The notes under the pieces were generated by a model. The model did no database searches and had not been told where the DNA came from. It saw only the letters and a program-made list of their open reading frames with translations. From JAICTV01 sp035634055 (lineage in GTDB: Bacteria; Planctomycetota; Phycisphaerae; Tepidisphaerales; Tepidisphaeraceae), in NCBI GenBank assembly GCA_035634055.1, contig DASQDR010000130.1:1-7137 (forward strand): a DNA stretch of 7,137 nt. Direction: 5' to 3'. Numbering within the stretch: position 1 is the stretch's first letter; every line of letters starts with the position of its first letter. Position numbers and translations under genes: made by a program. This document shows, piece by piece, positions 1 through 7,112 of the stretch.

Positions 1-1
1 G

Positions 2-2776
2 CCGCTCTTCCGCACGTGGGCGCCGACCACCAGCCCGACGCGGCTGCTCCCGCGCTTGTCGTCGATCCTCGCCGGCTCCAATACCACGGCCGCGCCGACC
101 GGCGGCGGGTGGGTCGAGCAGCTTTACGTCGCCGGCCGAACCTCCACCTGGCGGGTGATCGCGCGCGACAACCGCATCGGCGGCGGGGGCGTCACGACCG
201 ACGACATGACCCTCACCGTGGTCAACACCGGCGCCGCCTTCGCCGTCACCGCCCCCAACAGCGCCGTCACCTGGTTCGCCGGGCAGGGGCACACCGTCAG
301 CTGGAACGTGGCCGGAACCACCGGCGGCGGCATCAACGCGGCGAGCGTGAAGATCCTGCTCTCGACCGACGGCGGGACCACCTTCCCGCACGTGCTGGCC
401 GCCTCCACGTCCAATGACGGGAGCGAGCTGGTCACCCTCCCCGCCGGCCTGACCAGCACGACGGCGCGGGTGAAGATCGAGGCGGTCGGCAACGTCTTCT
501 TCGACCTCTCCAACGCCAACTTCACCATCGGCAATGGCACGCCTCCGCCGGGCGCGATCGCCGGGCAGGCGTACGAGGACCGCGACGCCGATGGCGCGTT
601 CGGCGGCGGCGACCTGCCGCTCCAGAACGTGGTCGTCTACCTCGACAAGAACGACAACGGCGTGCTCGACGCCGGCGGGCCGTCGCCGGAGCCCGCCTCC
701 ACCACCAACGCCTTGGGCACCTATTCCTTCGCGTCGGTCGGCGCCGGAACGCACAAGGTGCGCGCGCAGTTGCCCGCCGGTTACGTAGCCACCGCGCCGG
801 TCGGTGGGGCCGCCAGCGTCACCGTCTCGTCCGGCGCCACGGCGACGCAGAACTTCGGACAGTTCCCCACCGTCTACGCCGGCACCGGCGCGGCCGACTC
901 GTACACGCTTCGCCTCTCGCAGCCGGCGGCCGCGGCGCACTACACCGACGATTTCAACCGCGCCGCGCTCGCCGGCGGGTCGAACGTTTACACAACGCAG
1001 GTGTCCGCCGGCGACGGCGCGGCCAGCATCACCGCCAACGACGTGCTCACGCTGACCAACGACGCCAGCGCCGCCGTCCCCAACGCCGCCGGGCAGGTCT
1101 ACGTCACCACGCCCACCAGCGCGTTCGCCGGCTTCAACCCGCACTTGCACGCCAACGCCGCGCCGATCGCGTGGTCGTTCAACGTGCAGCAGGTGCGGAC
1201 CGATCCGGGCGGGCTTTCGGGCACGAGTTACGGCGTGGCATACGTGCTGGGGGCGACCAACGGGACGTTCGTCGGCACGGGGGCGGGCAACGGCTACGCG
1301 GTGGTTATCGGCAATTCCGGCTCAGTGGATCCGATCCGCCTCGTCCGCTTCACCGGCGGCCTGGGCGGCACGCTCACGGGGCTGGCAAGCGACGCGGCGC
1401 AGAACGCCACGAACCGCCACTGGAGCGTGAAGGTCACGTTCGACCCCGCCTCCGATCAGTGGAGCCTCTTCACCCGCGACGACGGCACCGGCGGCTTCAC
1501 CAACCCGCTCGGCGGCGGCACGCCGCTCGTGCAGTCGGGCGCGACCGTCGCCGACAGCACCTACACCGGCGCCGCCAGCCTGCTCACCCACGCCGGCCCG
1601 TACTGGGCGTACTCCACCTCCGCCAATCAGGCGGCGAAGTTCGACAACATTACGCTGGCGCCCGCCGCGGGCGGCGGCGGCGGCGGGGCGAGCCGGGTCG
1701 AGGTGCTGCTCGGCGGCGTCGTCACCTACTCCGCGCCGCCGGGGCTGGCATCGTCGCTCACCTTCAACACCGCCGGCGGCGATGATTCGCTTGTCATCGA
1801 CTACGCCAACGGCAACCCGATCCCCGCCGGCGGCGCGTTCTACGACGGCGGCGACGGTGGCGACGACGCGCTCGTCATCAACGGCAGCGCCGCCGCCAAT
1901 CACGTCAAGCTGAGCAGCGCCTTCGCCGGCCCGGCGGCGCAGAACATCAACCTGCACGACGCCGCCACCGGCGCGCGCACCGTCGAGGGCGTCACCTTCA
2001 ACGGCGGCGCCGGCAACGACTCGCTCACCGTCGTCACCGCCCCCGCGACTGGCGGCGCCGGCGGCGGCGCGACGAAGCTCACCTTCAACGGCGGCACAGC
2101 GCCCGGCGAAACCGACGCGCTCAACCTTCACGCTGGCGATTGGGCAATCGGCGGCGACCTCGGCGCTGCCACCGCCAACGCCGCGATCAGCGTCTCCAAT
2201 TCCGGCACCGCCGTCGCGCTGGGCGCAACGCAGCACCTCGCGTCGCTCGCGATCGACGGTGCGACCGTCACGCTCACGGCGGACGGCTCCCGCCTGATGA
2301 ACACCGGCGCCCTGGCCGTCACCGGATCCGGCACGCTCGATTTGCAGGACAACGACCTGGTCGTGCGCGACGGCGGCGCCGTCTCCGTCGCCGGCTCGAC
2401 CTACAACGGCGTTGCCGGCCTGATCGCCGCCGGCCGCGTCCTGGGAAGCCAGACGAGCTCCCTCGCCCCCGCTGCCCGCGCGGCGCTGGCGGCGGCGACC
2501 GCTTCGGAAGTCCTGGCGATCGCCCCCGGCGACACCGCCACCTGGCAGGGCGAAACCGTCTCCGGCTCGGCCGTGCTGATCAAGCACACCTACGTTGGCG
2601 ACGCAGACCTCAACGGCAAGATCACCGGCGACGATTACTTCGCGGTCGACAGCCACGTCGCGTCGCTCAACCCCTGGGGCTGGTGGCGCGGCGACTTCGA
2701 CCACAACGCCAGGATCGACGGCGACGACTACTTCCTCATCGACAGCAACATCGCCCGGCAGGGCGCGGCGCTGTAA
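2..2776 (+). CDS. C-terminal part of a secreted reprolysin-like metalloprotease with SdrD-B, jelly-roll-like and dockerin-like modules (5' truncated by window)
   Basis: The frame is open from base 2 to the TAA at 2774-2776 (924 residues, numbered here from base 2). A TTG at 56 is only an internal start-like codon: clear domain sequence lies before it, so the gene begins outside the window. Residues 1-178 (FRTWAPTTSPTR, RDNRIGGGG, ILLSTDGGTTFP, VKIEAVGNVFFD, FTI) match the post-catalytic region of bacterial M12B/reprolysin-like metalloproteases; the zinc site itself is not visible. Residues 182-288 look like an SdrD B-like domain (GQAYEDRDADG, YLDKNDNGVLD, GTYSFASVGAG). Residues 290-306 start a beta domain that resumes at 565 (RVEVLLGGVVTYSAPPG). 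Between them, about 307-564, sits a DFNR...FDNITLAP module resembling LamG/concanavalin-like folds. Three LTFN/VTFN-GG-D repeats follow (bases 1757, 1991, 2078). Residues 864-924 form a dockerin-like tail with calcium-loop motifs at bases 2600-2635 and 2693-2728. The protein is presumably exported, but any signal peptide is off-window. The protease assignment rests on the associated C-terminal domains only. Confidence 0.85.
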   Translation, partial: PLFRTWAPTTSPTRLLPRLSSILAGSNTTAAPTGGGWVEQLYVAGRTSTWRVIARDNRIGGGGVTTDDMTLTVVNTGAAFAVTAPNSAVTWFAGQGHTVSWNVAGTTGGGINAASVKILLSTDGGTTFPHVLAASTSNDGSELVTLPAGLTSTTARVKIEAVGNVFFDLSNANFTIGNGTPPPGAIAGQAYEDRDADGAFGGGDLPLQNVVVYLDKNDNGVLDAGGPSPEPASTTNALGTYSFASVGAGTHKVRAQLPAGYVATAPVGGAASVTVSSGATATQNFGQFPTVYAGTGAADSYTLRLSQPAAAAHYTDDFNRAALAGGSNVYTTQVSAGDGAASITANDVLTLTNDASAAVPNAAGQVYVTTPTSAFAGFNPHLHANAAPIAWSFNVQQVRTDPGGLSGTSYGVAYVLGATNGTFVGTGAGNGYAVVIGNSGSVDPIRLVRFTGGLGGTLTGLASDAAQNATNRHWSVKVTFDPASDQWSLFTRDDGTGGFTNPLGGGTPLVQSGATVADSTYTGAASLLTHAGPYWAYSTSANQAAKFDNITLAPAAGGGGGGASRVEVLLGGVVTYSAPPGLASSLTFNTAGGDDSLVIDYANGNPIPAGGAFYDGGDGGDDALVINGSAAANHVKLSSAFAGPAAQNINLHDAATGARTVEGVTFNGGAGNDSLTVVTAPATGGAGGGATKLTFNGGTAPGETDALNLHAGDWAIGGDLGAATANAAISVSNSGTAVALGATQHLASLAIDGATVTLTADGSRLMNTGALAVTGSGTLDLQDNDLVVRDGGAVSVAGSTYNGVAGLIAAGRVLGSQTSSLAPAARAALAAATASEVLAIAPGDTATWQGETVSGSAVLIKHTYVGDADLNGKITGDDYFAVDSHVASLNPWGWWRGDFDHNARIDGDDYFLIDSNIARQGAAL

Positions 2777-2891
2777 TCCCTGCGACGCGCCGCCAGCCGC
2801 GGCCGGCGCTCTCGGCGCGCGCACCGGTGCGGGTCCGTCACGACGCCTCCCACTCCCCCGTAAATCGGAAAAGCGTCGGCGCCTCCAGCCG
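2777..2891. other. Convergent intergenic region
   Basis: This 115-bp gap separates the stop codons of the secreted protein (+) and ribonuclease D (-). It holds a perfect 12-bp palindrome, CGCACCGGTGCG, at 2820-2831. The palindrome has no loop and no T-tract follows on either strand, so it is not a canonical intrinsic terminator. Both genes need a 3' end here, but I cannot point to the site. Confidence 0.5.
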
Positions 2892-4199
2892 TCACAGCAC
2901 GCGCAGCGCCCCCTCGTTCCAATCCAGCGACACCTTCCCGCCGCTGGTGATCAGGTCCGTCAGCGGCTGCCCGAGGGCCGCGCGGCGCCACCCCTTCATG
3001 ATGGGCGAGTCGGCGGTCTCCTTGCCGCTGGTGAGGTGGCGGTAGAACTCGCCGACCTCCTGCCGGCTGGTGGCCAGGGCGGGGTCGATCGACTGCCCGA
3101 TGCAGAGGCACTGCGCGATCGCCCAGACGGCGTCTCCACGAAATCGCTCGGTCGGGCTGGGCTCGATCGGGCGCGCGAACGGGAACTTGCCCGGCGGCGT
3201 GGCCAGGCCGCGCTGGGTCGCGTCGATGATGTCCTTGCCGTGCGCGCTCTCCACCGGGCGCGGCAGGCCGCGCACGCGGGCGAGCTTTTCCGGGTGCTTC
3301 ACCGGGCTGCGCGACAGATCGATGAGGATCTCGTCCTTCAAAAACGCGCGCGGCGGCACGTCGTGGGCGCGGGCCTCGCGGTCGCGCCAGATGACCAGCT
3401 CGCGCAGCACCGCCAGGGCGGGCGGGTTCAGCGACGTCGCCCCGCGCACGCGCAGGAACGCAGTGTCGGGGTCGAACTGGTAGAGCCCCGCGTCGCACAT
3501 CGCGTCGAACTCCTCGCGCGCCCAGTCGGCGTGGCCGGTCGCCTCCAGCTTGCGCCCGATCGCCTGCCGCAGCGCGGGCAGGTAACGCACGTCGTCGGCG
3601 GCGTAGCGCAACTGCGACGGCGAGAGCGGACGCTGGTCCCAGTGGGTGAAGGTCAGCCCCTTGCCCAGCTTCGCCCCCACCAGTTCGTTCACCAGCTTCG
3701 ACAGCGCCACCGGGTACGCCATGCCGATGAACCCGCAGGCGATCTGCGTGTCGAAGACGCTCCTGGCCTCGCGGCTGAGGTGGCGGATGACCGGCTCGAC
3801 GTCCTGCTGCCCGGCGTGGGTGATCTTCTCCACCGACGCGTCCGCCACCAGCTCCCAGAACGGCATCAGGTCCACGCCCGCCAAGGGGTCGATCAGCGAG
3901 ACGCGCGTGGCGGTGGCGACCTGCACCAGGCAGAGCTTGGGGACGTAGGTGAGCTCGCCGATGAACTCGCTGTCGTAGGCGAAGCTGCCGCTGTCGCGGA
4001 GGTGGTCGAGCAGCTCGGACAGGCCGTCCTGCGTGGTGACGAGGTCGGCGTTGCCCTGCGGGACGGCCGGGTGCTCGGCGACCGGCCCCTGGGCGTCGGC
4101 GTCGTCGGAGTGGGCGTCGGCGTGCTGCCGCGCGCGGTGACCCGCCCGCGCGAAGCGCGCGCGGCGGACGTTGGCTTCAAGGTCGGATTCGTTACTCAT
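2892..4199 (-). CDS. rnd: Ribonuclease D
   Basis: This encodes a 435-residue DEDDy-type 3'-5' exoribonuclease, the enzyme family that trims the 3' ends of tRNA precursors and other small RNAs in the cytoplasm using two metal ions. The catalytic set is complete: D76 and E78 in AYDSEF (Exo I), D133 in HAGQQDVEPV (Exo II), and Y199 and D203 in RYAADDVRYL (Exo III). The spacings D76-D133 (57) and D133-Y199 (66) equal those of E. coli RNase D (D28, D85, Y151). An HRDC-type helical domain lies at about 252-315 (NPPALAVLRELVIWRDREA, FLKDEILIDLSR), followed by a further C-terminal helical region to 435. The start is the ATG at 4199-4197. The same frame stays open to 4526, but that upstream part is basic and low-complexity and looks non-coding. 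No ATG, GTG or TTG occurs between codon 1 and the Exo I motif, so a roughly 48-residue charged N-terminal extension over E. coli RNase D appears real. The ribosome binding site is weak (GTGAG next to the start). The gene seems to be a monocistron, with a divergent neighbour upstream. Confidence 0.95.
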   Translation of the reverse strand: MSNESDLEANVRRARFARAGHRARQHADAHSDDADAQGPVAEHPAVPQGNADLVTTQDGLSELLDHLRDSGSFAYDSEFIGELTYVPKLCLVQVATATRVSLIDPLAGVDLMPFWELVADASVEKITHAGQQDVEPVIRHLSREARSVFDTQIACGFIGMAYPVALSKLVNELVGAKLGKGLTFTHWDQRPLSPSQLRYAADDVRYLPALRQAIGRKLEATGHADWAREEFDAMCDAGLYQFDPDTAFLRVRGATSLNPPALAVLRELVIWRDREARAHDVPPRAFLKDEILIDLSRSPVKHPEKLARVRGLPRPVESAHGKDIIDATQRGLATPPGKFPFARPIEPSPTERFRGDAVWAIAQCLCIGQSIDPALATSRQEVGEFYRHLTSGKETADSPIMKGWRRAALGQPLTDLITSGGKVSLDWNEGALRVL

Positions 4200-4561
4200 C
4201 TCACGTGCTCGCGGGGCCGGGGTACGACGTGAACGCCGGCCGCTGCGCGGCGGCCGGTCACGAATAGACCGCCACGAGAGACGGCCATCAACACAGGACG
4301 TCACCAAACAAGACCGTGCGCCTTCGCAACGGTCAGGTCCGGTAAAAACGGAAGGCGAGGCTACACGCCCGCAGCAATGTCGAAAAGGGCGCTTCGGCAC
4401 GCGCGGCGTAATGCCGCTCACGCCACCGCTCGTATCCCGCGGCGGGCGCGGCACTAACGAAGTGTCAAATGTTCCGAAAAGCCTGACGGCCCTAAGCCAT
4501 TTCGGCCGGCGATGCGGCGGACGCAACGGGCAAGTACGAAATCGACCCCCGCCGATACCTG
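4200..4561. other. Divergent intergenic region between rnd and the response regulator
   Basis: These 362 bp must contain the promoters and leaders of both divergent genes. Long frames cross it on both strands, but they give arginine/proline-rich, domain-free translations typical of shadow frames in GC-rich DNA. A strong GC hairpin lies at 4236-4257 and is listed separately. A TTGACA hexamer reads on the minus strand at 4468-4463, but no acceptable -10 lies 16-18 bases downstream. An imperfect inverted pair CCGAAA / TTTCGG occupies 4474-4479 and 4500-4505. I see no tRNA, riboswitch or other known RNA. Confidence 0.5.
4236..4257. repeat. GC-rich hairpin in the rnd leader region
   Basis: The 8-bp perfect inverted repeat CCGGCCGC / GCGGCCGG has a 6-nt loop (TGCGCG) and a possible extra G-T pair outside. 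It starts 37 bp upstream of the rnd start codon, so it would lie in the rnd 5' leader if transcription begins further upstream. No T-run follows on either strand, so it is not an intrinsic terminator. In such GC-rich DNA a hairpin of this size can arise by chance. Confidence 0.45.
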
Positions 4562-5002
4562 ATGGTACACCTGTTGCTCAAGTCAAGCGACATGGATGGA
4601 ATGGCCGTAAATCTTCACCGCACTCGAGTGCCCCAGTTGCCGGACGTACTCGTGGTCGAGGACGAGCGCGTGTCGCGTCGGGCAATGACCTCGTTGCTGA
4701 TTTCCAGTGGGTACCACCCGGCCGCCTACGAGTCCGCCGAGCAGGCGCTGGAGGACGTGGACGGATCGCCGCCGCCGGTGGCGCTCGTGGACGTGGACCT
4801 GCCGGGCATGAGCGGGCTGGACTTGATCGAGCGGCTGGAGAAGCTCCGCCCGGACCTGCGCACCGTGCTGATCACCGCCGCCGACGGCGAGCGCATCGAG
4901 CGCTTCCGCCGCCAGCACGACGTGGTCTACCTCCGCAAGCCCGTCGACTTCCCCCTCCTGCTCGAAATCCTCGGCCAAGGGTCGGACCAGGCGCACGCGT
5001 AA
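4562..5002 (+). CDS. Stand-alone response regulator receiver (CheY-like) protein
   Basis: The 146-residue product consists almost entirely of one REC domain, which takes a phosphoryl group from a histidine kinase and passes the signal on by binding a partner. The domain runs from about residue 28 to 139. Visible residues are the acidic pair E33-D34 (VLVVEDE), phosphoacceptor D77 (ALVDVDLPGMSG), the switch threonine T105 (VLITAA) and K126-P127 (YLRKPVDF). All are conserved, so it should be phosphorylatable. There is no DNA-binding or enzymatic output domain and no kinase gene in the window, so its partner is unknown. The start is uncertain: ATG 4562 gives the longest form, and ATG 4592 or 4601 would remove 10 or 13 residues that precede the fold. 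None of the three has a well-spaced Shine-Dalgarno sequence. It is divergent from rnd and followed 18 bp later by an inverted-repeat element. Confidence 0.9.
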   Translation: MVHLLLKSSDMDGMAVNLHRTRVPQLPDVLVVEDERVSRRAMTSLLISSGYHPAAYESAEQALEDVDGSPPPVALVDVDLPGMSGLDLIERLEKLRPDLRTVLITAADGERIERFRRQHDVVYLRKPVDFPLLLEILGQGSDQAHA

Positions 5003-5020
5003 CCGCGACGGAAGCGAGAG

Positions 5021-5214
5021 GGATTGCACCGCGGAGGCGCAGAGGGCGCCGAGAGAAAGAATCGCCCGATCGGGCTGAGAAGGGCGACACCGGGCGCAGG
5101 GAGACCGGAATGGGCCCCAATCTCAATTATCTGTTCGCCATCATCCCAAGCCTGCGCCCCCGGCATCTCCGCCTCCGCGTCCTCCGCGTCCTCCCCGCCT
5201 CTGCGGTGCAATCC
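5021..5214. repeat. Intergenic inverted-repeat element with 33-bp arms and 9-nt periodicity
   Basis: The left arm (5021-5053) and right arm (5182-5214) are reverse complements at 28 of 33 positions. The outermost 12 bp (GGATTGCACCGC / GCGGTGCAATCC) are perfect, and 18 of the outer 19 match. Between the arms lie a perfect 9-bp inner stem (GGGCGCAGG at 5092-5100, CCTGCGCCC at 5151-5159) and a perfect palindrome, GCCCGATCGGGC, at 5064-5075. The whole unit could therefore fold into one long hairpin. The right-arm side is built from 9-nt units (5172-5207). Sequences of the ACCGCAGAGGCGCAGAGG type are, from memory, common in intergenic DNA of planctomycetes and Verrucomicrobia. There is no transposase, so the element would be a non-autonomous repeat. 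It lies 18 bp after the response regulator stop and 132 bp before the next start. Confidence 0.8.
5172..5207 (+). repeat. Tandem 9-nt units in the right arm of the inverted repeat
   Basis: Four consecutive 9-mers are visible: CCTCCGCGT, CCTCCGCGT, CCTCCCCGC and CTCTGCGGT. The first two are identical and the others are degenerate. The period is a multiple of three, but no supported gene reads through it. The units form most of the right arm of the 5021-5214 element, and the left arm carries a more degraded complementary series. Confidence 0.65.
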
Positions 5215-5243
5215 TCCCCCGAACCCCCACAAGGCAGCCGCGC

Positions 5244-5271
5244 GTGACTTCCCGCAAGGTTTGGGTAGGAT
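5244..5271 (+). promoter_or_regulatory. Possible sigma-70-like promoter for the 118-residue hypothetical protein
   Basis: GTGACT at 5244-5249 (4 of 6 to TTGACA) is followed after 16 bp by TAGGAT at 5266-5271 (4 of 6 to TATAAT), 75 bp before the ATG at 5347. This lies just outside the inverted repeat in an otherwise unoccupied stretch. Both boxes are weak and planctomycete promoters are poorly defined, so this is only a candidate. A second weak option is TTGCAC at 5288-5293. Confidence 0.2.
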
Positions 5272-5335
5272 GGCCGCCCCGGTTTCGTTGCACATCGCTT
5301 GGCTTTTGTCGTGAACGCGCGGGGGGGAAGGACGC

Positions 5336-5341
5336 AGGTGG
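5336..5341 (+). promoter_or_regulatory. Ribosome binding site deciding the ATG at 5347
   Basis: AGGTGG, one base from the AGGAGG consensus, ends 5 bases before the ATG at 5347. It is the best Shine-Dalgarno sequence seen in the window. It favours this start over the in-frame codons at 5299 and 5338. Confidence 0.65.
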
Positions 5342-5346
5342 TCGAC

Positions 5347-5703
5347 ATGAACCTGACGTACGCGGTGGAACGCCTTTACCTCACCGGCTGGACCCCTGGC
5401 GGCGGCGGCGACGCGGACCTGGACCGCCTGCCGGACGGCCGACGCTTTCCGTCGGTCTTGGCCGTGCAGCGCGACTTCGCCCGGGCGGGGCTGGAGCTGG
5501 CGATCAAGCACAACCTGATCTTCAACTGCTACCGCAGCACCTGGGCCCCGATCGGCGAGCCGCTGGACGACGCCCACGCCGCCGACGAGCGCCACGGCAC
5601 CGTCGTCGGCGCCTGCGACCGCGAGGCCGCCGTCTACGCCCTGGCCCACCTCAGGGAAGCCCAGCGCGACGCCCGCGCCGAAGCGCTGCTGGCCACGGTG
5701 TAA
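5347..5703 (+). CDS. Small conserved-looking hypothetical protein, 118 residues
   Basis: I do not recognise a named family. The frame is open from 5299, but ATG 5347 is preferred because AGGTGG stands 5 bases upstream. The product is soluble-looking, with no signal peptide, membrane segment or low-complexity tail. It has recognisable blocks: LYLTGW (10-15), DGRRFPSVLAVQRDF (30-44), LIFNCYRSTW (57-66) and GTVVGACDREAAVYALAHLR (84-103). This last block gives a strand followed by a helix and is the kind of ending I associate with short uncharacterised planctomycete proteins. The region 67-83 is acidic and rich in D, A and H (EPLDDAHAADERH) and is probably a loop. Two cysteines (C61, C90) are not arranged as a metal motif. 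It follows the response regulator in the same direction, but a 344-bp gap with an inverted repeat separates them, so it is probably transcribed independently. Function unknown. Confidence 0.75.
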   Translation: MNLTYAVERLYLTGWTPGGGGDADLDRLPDGRRFPSVLAVQRDFARAGLELAIKHNLIFNCYRSTWAPIGEPLDDAHAADERHGTVVGACDREAAVYALAHLREAQRDARAEALLATV

Positions 5704-5727
5704 CGGCCACGCCTCCGATCTTTCGCC

Positions 5728-5742
5728 GCGCCGCTTCGGCGC
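5728..5742. repeat. Short GC hairpin in the convergent intergenic region
   Basis: GCGCCG-CTT-CGGCGC is a perfect 6-bp stem with a 3-nt loop, 24 bp after the stop of the hypothetical protein. It could help end transcription from the plus strand, but no T-run follows, so it is not a canonical intrinsic terminator. Confidence 0.4.
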
Positions 5743-5759
5743 ACGGGCCCGCGCCTTCA

Positions 5760-5791
5760 CTCGCTCTCGTGGGAGCACGGGTGAGAGGGAG
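5760..5791. repeat. Imperfect hairpin between convergent genes
   Basis: CTCGCTCTC (5760-5768) pairs with GAGAGGGAG (5783-5791) at 8 of 9 positions. Inside, GTG (5769-5771) and CAC (5776-5778) can form a second short stem. It lies between the 3' ends of the hypothetical protein (+) and the aminotransferase (-), so it may act as a bidirectional 3'-end structure. No T-tract is present. A further 6-bp stem, TGCTCA/TGAGCA (5849-5866), overlaps the aminotransferase stop codon. Confidence 0.45.
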
Positions 5792-5851
5792 CGGTGGCGC
5801 GATCGTTCGGTCGCTTCTTGTATCGCTGAAGGCACCGCGGCGAGCGGTTGC

Positions 5852-6976
<1,125 letters not shown>

Positions 6977-6982
6977 AGGTCA

Positions 6983-7105
6983 GGAGCGACGAAGCGACGG
7001 AGCGACCGAGCGGCAAAGGAGAAGAGCACGCCGACGCGGCCGCGCGCGGGTTCCGTCCTCGATCTTTTCCTTCGTCGCTCGGTGGCTTCGTCGCTTTGTC
7101 GCTCT
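6983..7105. repeat. Intergenic inverted-repeat element with 42-bp arms and 8-nt periodicity
   Basis: The left arm (6983-7024) and right arm (7064-7105) are reverse complements at 35 of 42 positions, separated by a 39-bp GC-rich spacer. The left arm is a series of 8-nt units: AGCGACGA, AGCGACGG, AGCGACCG, AGCGGCAA, AGGAGAAG (6985-7024). The right arm shows the same period on the other strand. Because 8 is not a multiple of 3, the pattern does not come from protein coding. The element fills nearly the whole gap between the aminotransferase start (6976) and the apparent stop of the upstream minus-strand gene (7113). Any read-through transcript would carry a long stem just before the aminotransferase start. 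No transposase or target-site duplication was identified. Confidence 0.8.
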
Positions 7106-7112
7106 CCTCAAA

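Noticed and set aside
1322..2824. 500-codon open frame on the minus strand opposite the secreted protein
   Set aside because: Its translation is G/A/V/R-rich with no domain pattern, while the plus strand has clear domains. This is a typical antisense shadow in high-GC DNA.
2595..4232. 545-codon open frame on the plus strand opposite rnd
   Set aside because: It lies antisense to a gene with a complete DEDDy active site. The translation is arginine-rich and repetitive with no motif.
4440..4476. TTGACA (4468-4463) and GGAAC (4476-4472) on the minus strand as a promoter for rnd
   Set aside because: No -10-like box lies at a suitable distance for sigma-70 or for an ECF sigma factor, and it would leave a leader of more than 230 bases.
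4200..4526. Upstream extension of the rnd frame by 109 codons
   Set aside because: The added residues are basic, proline/arginine-rich and lack any family similarity. Ribonuclease D homologues do not need them, and ATG 4199 fits much better.
5728..5742. Rho-independent terminator after the hypothetical protein
   Set aside because: The stem is strong, but no T-run follows it on either strand, so it is listed only as a hairpin.
6983..7105. CRISPR array suggested by the short repeated units
   Set aside because: The 8-nt units are contiguous with no spacers, and the arms are inverted relative to each other. No cas gene is present.
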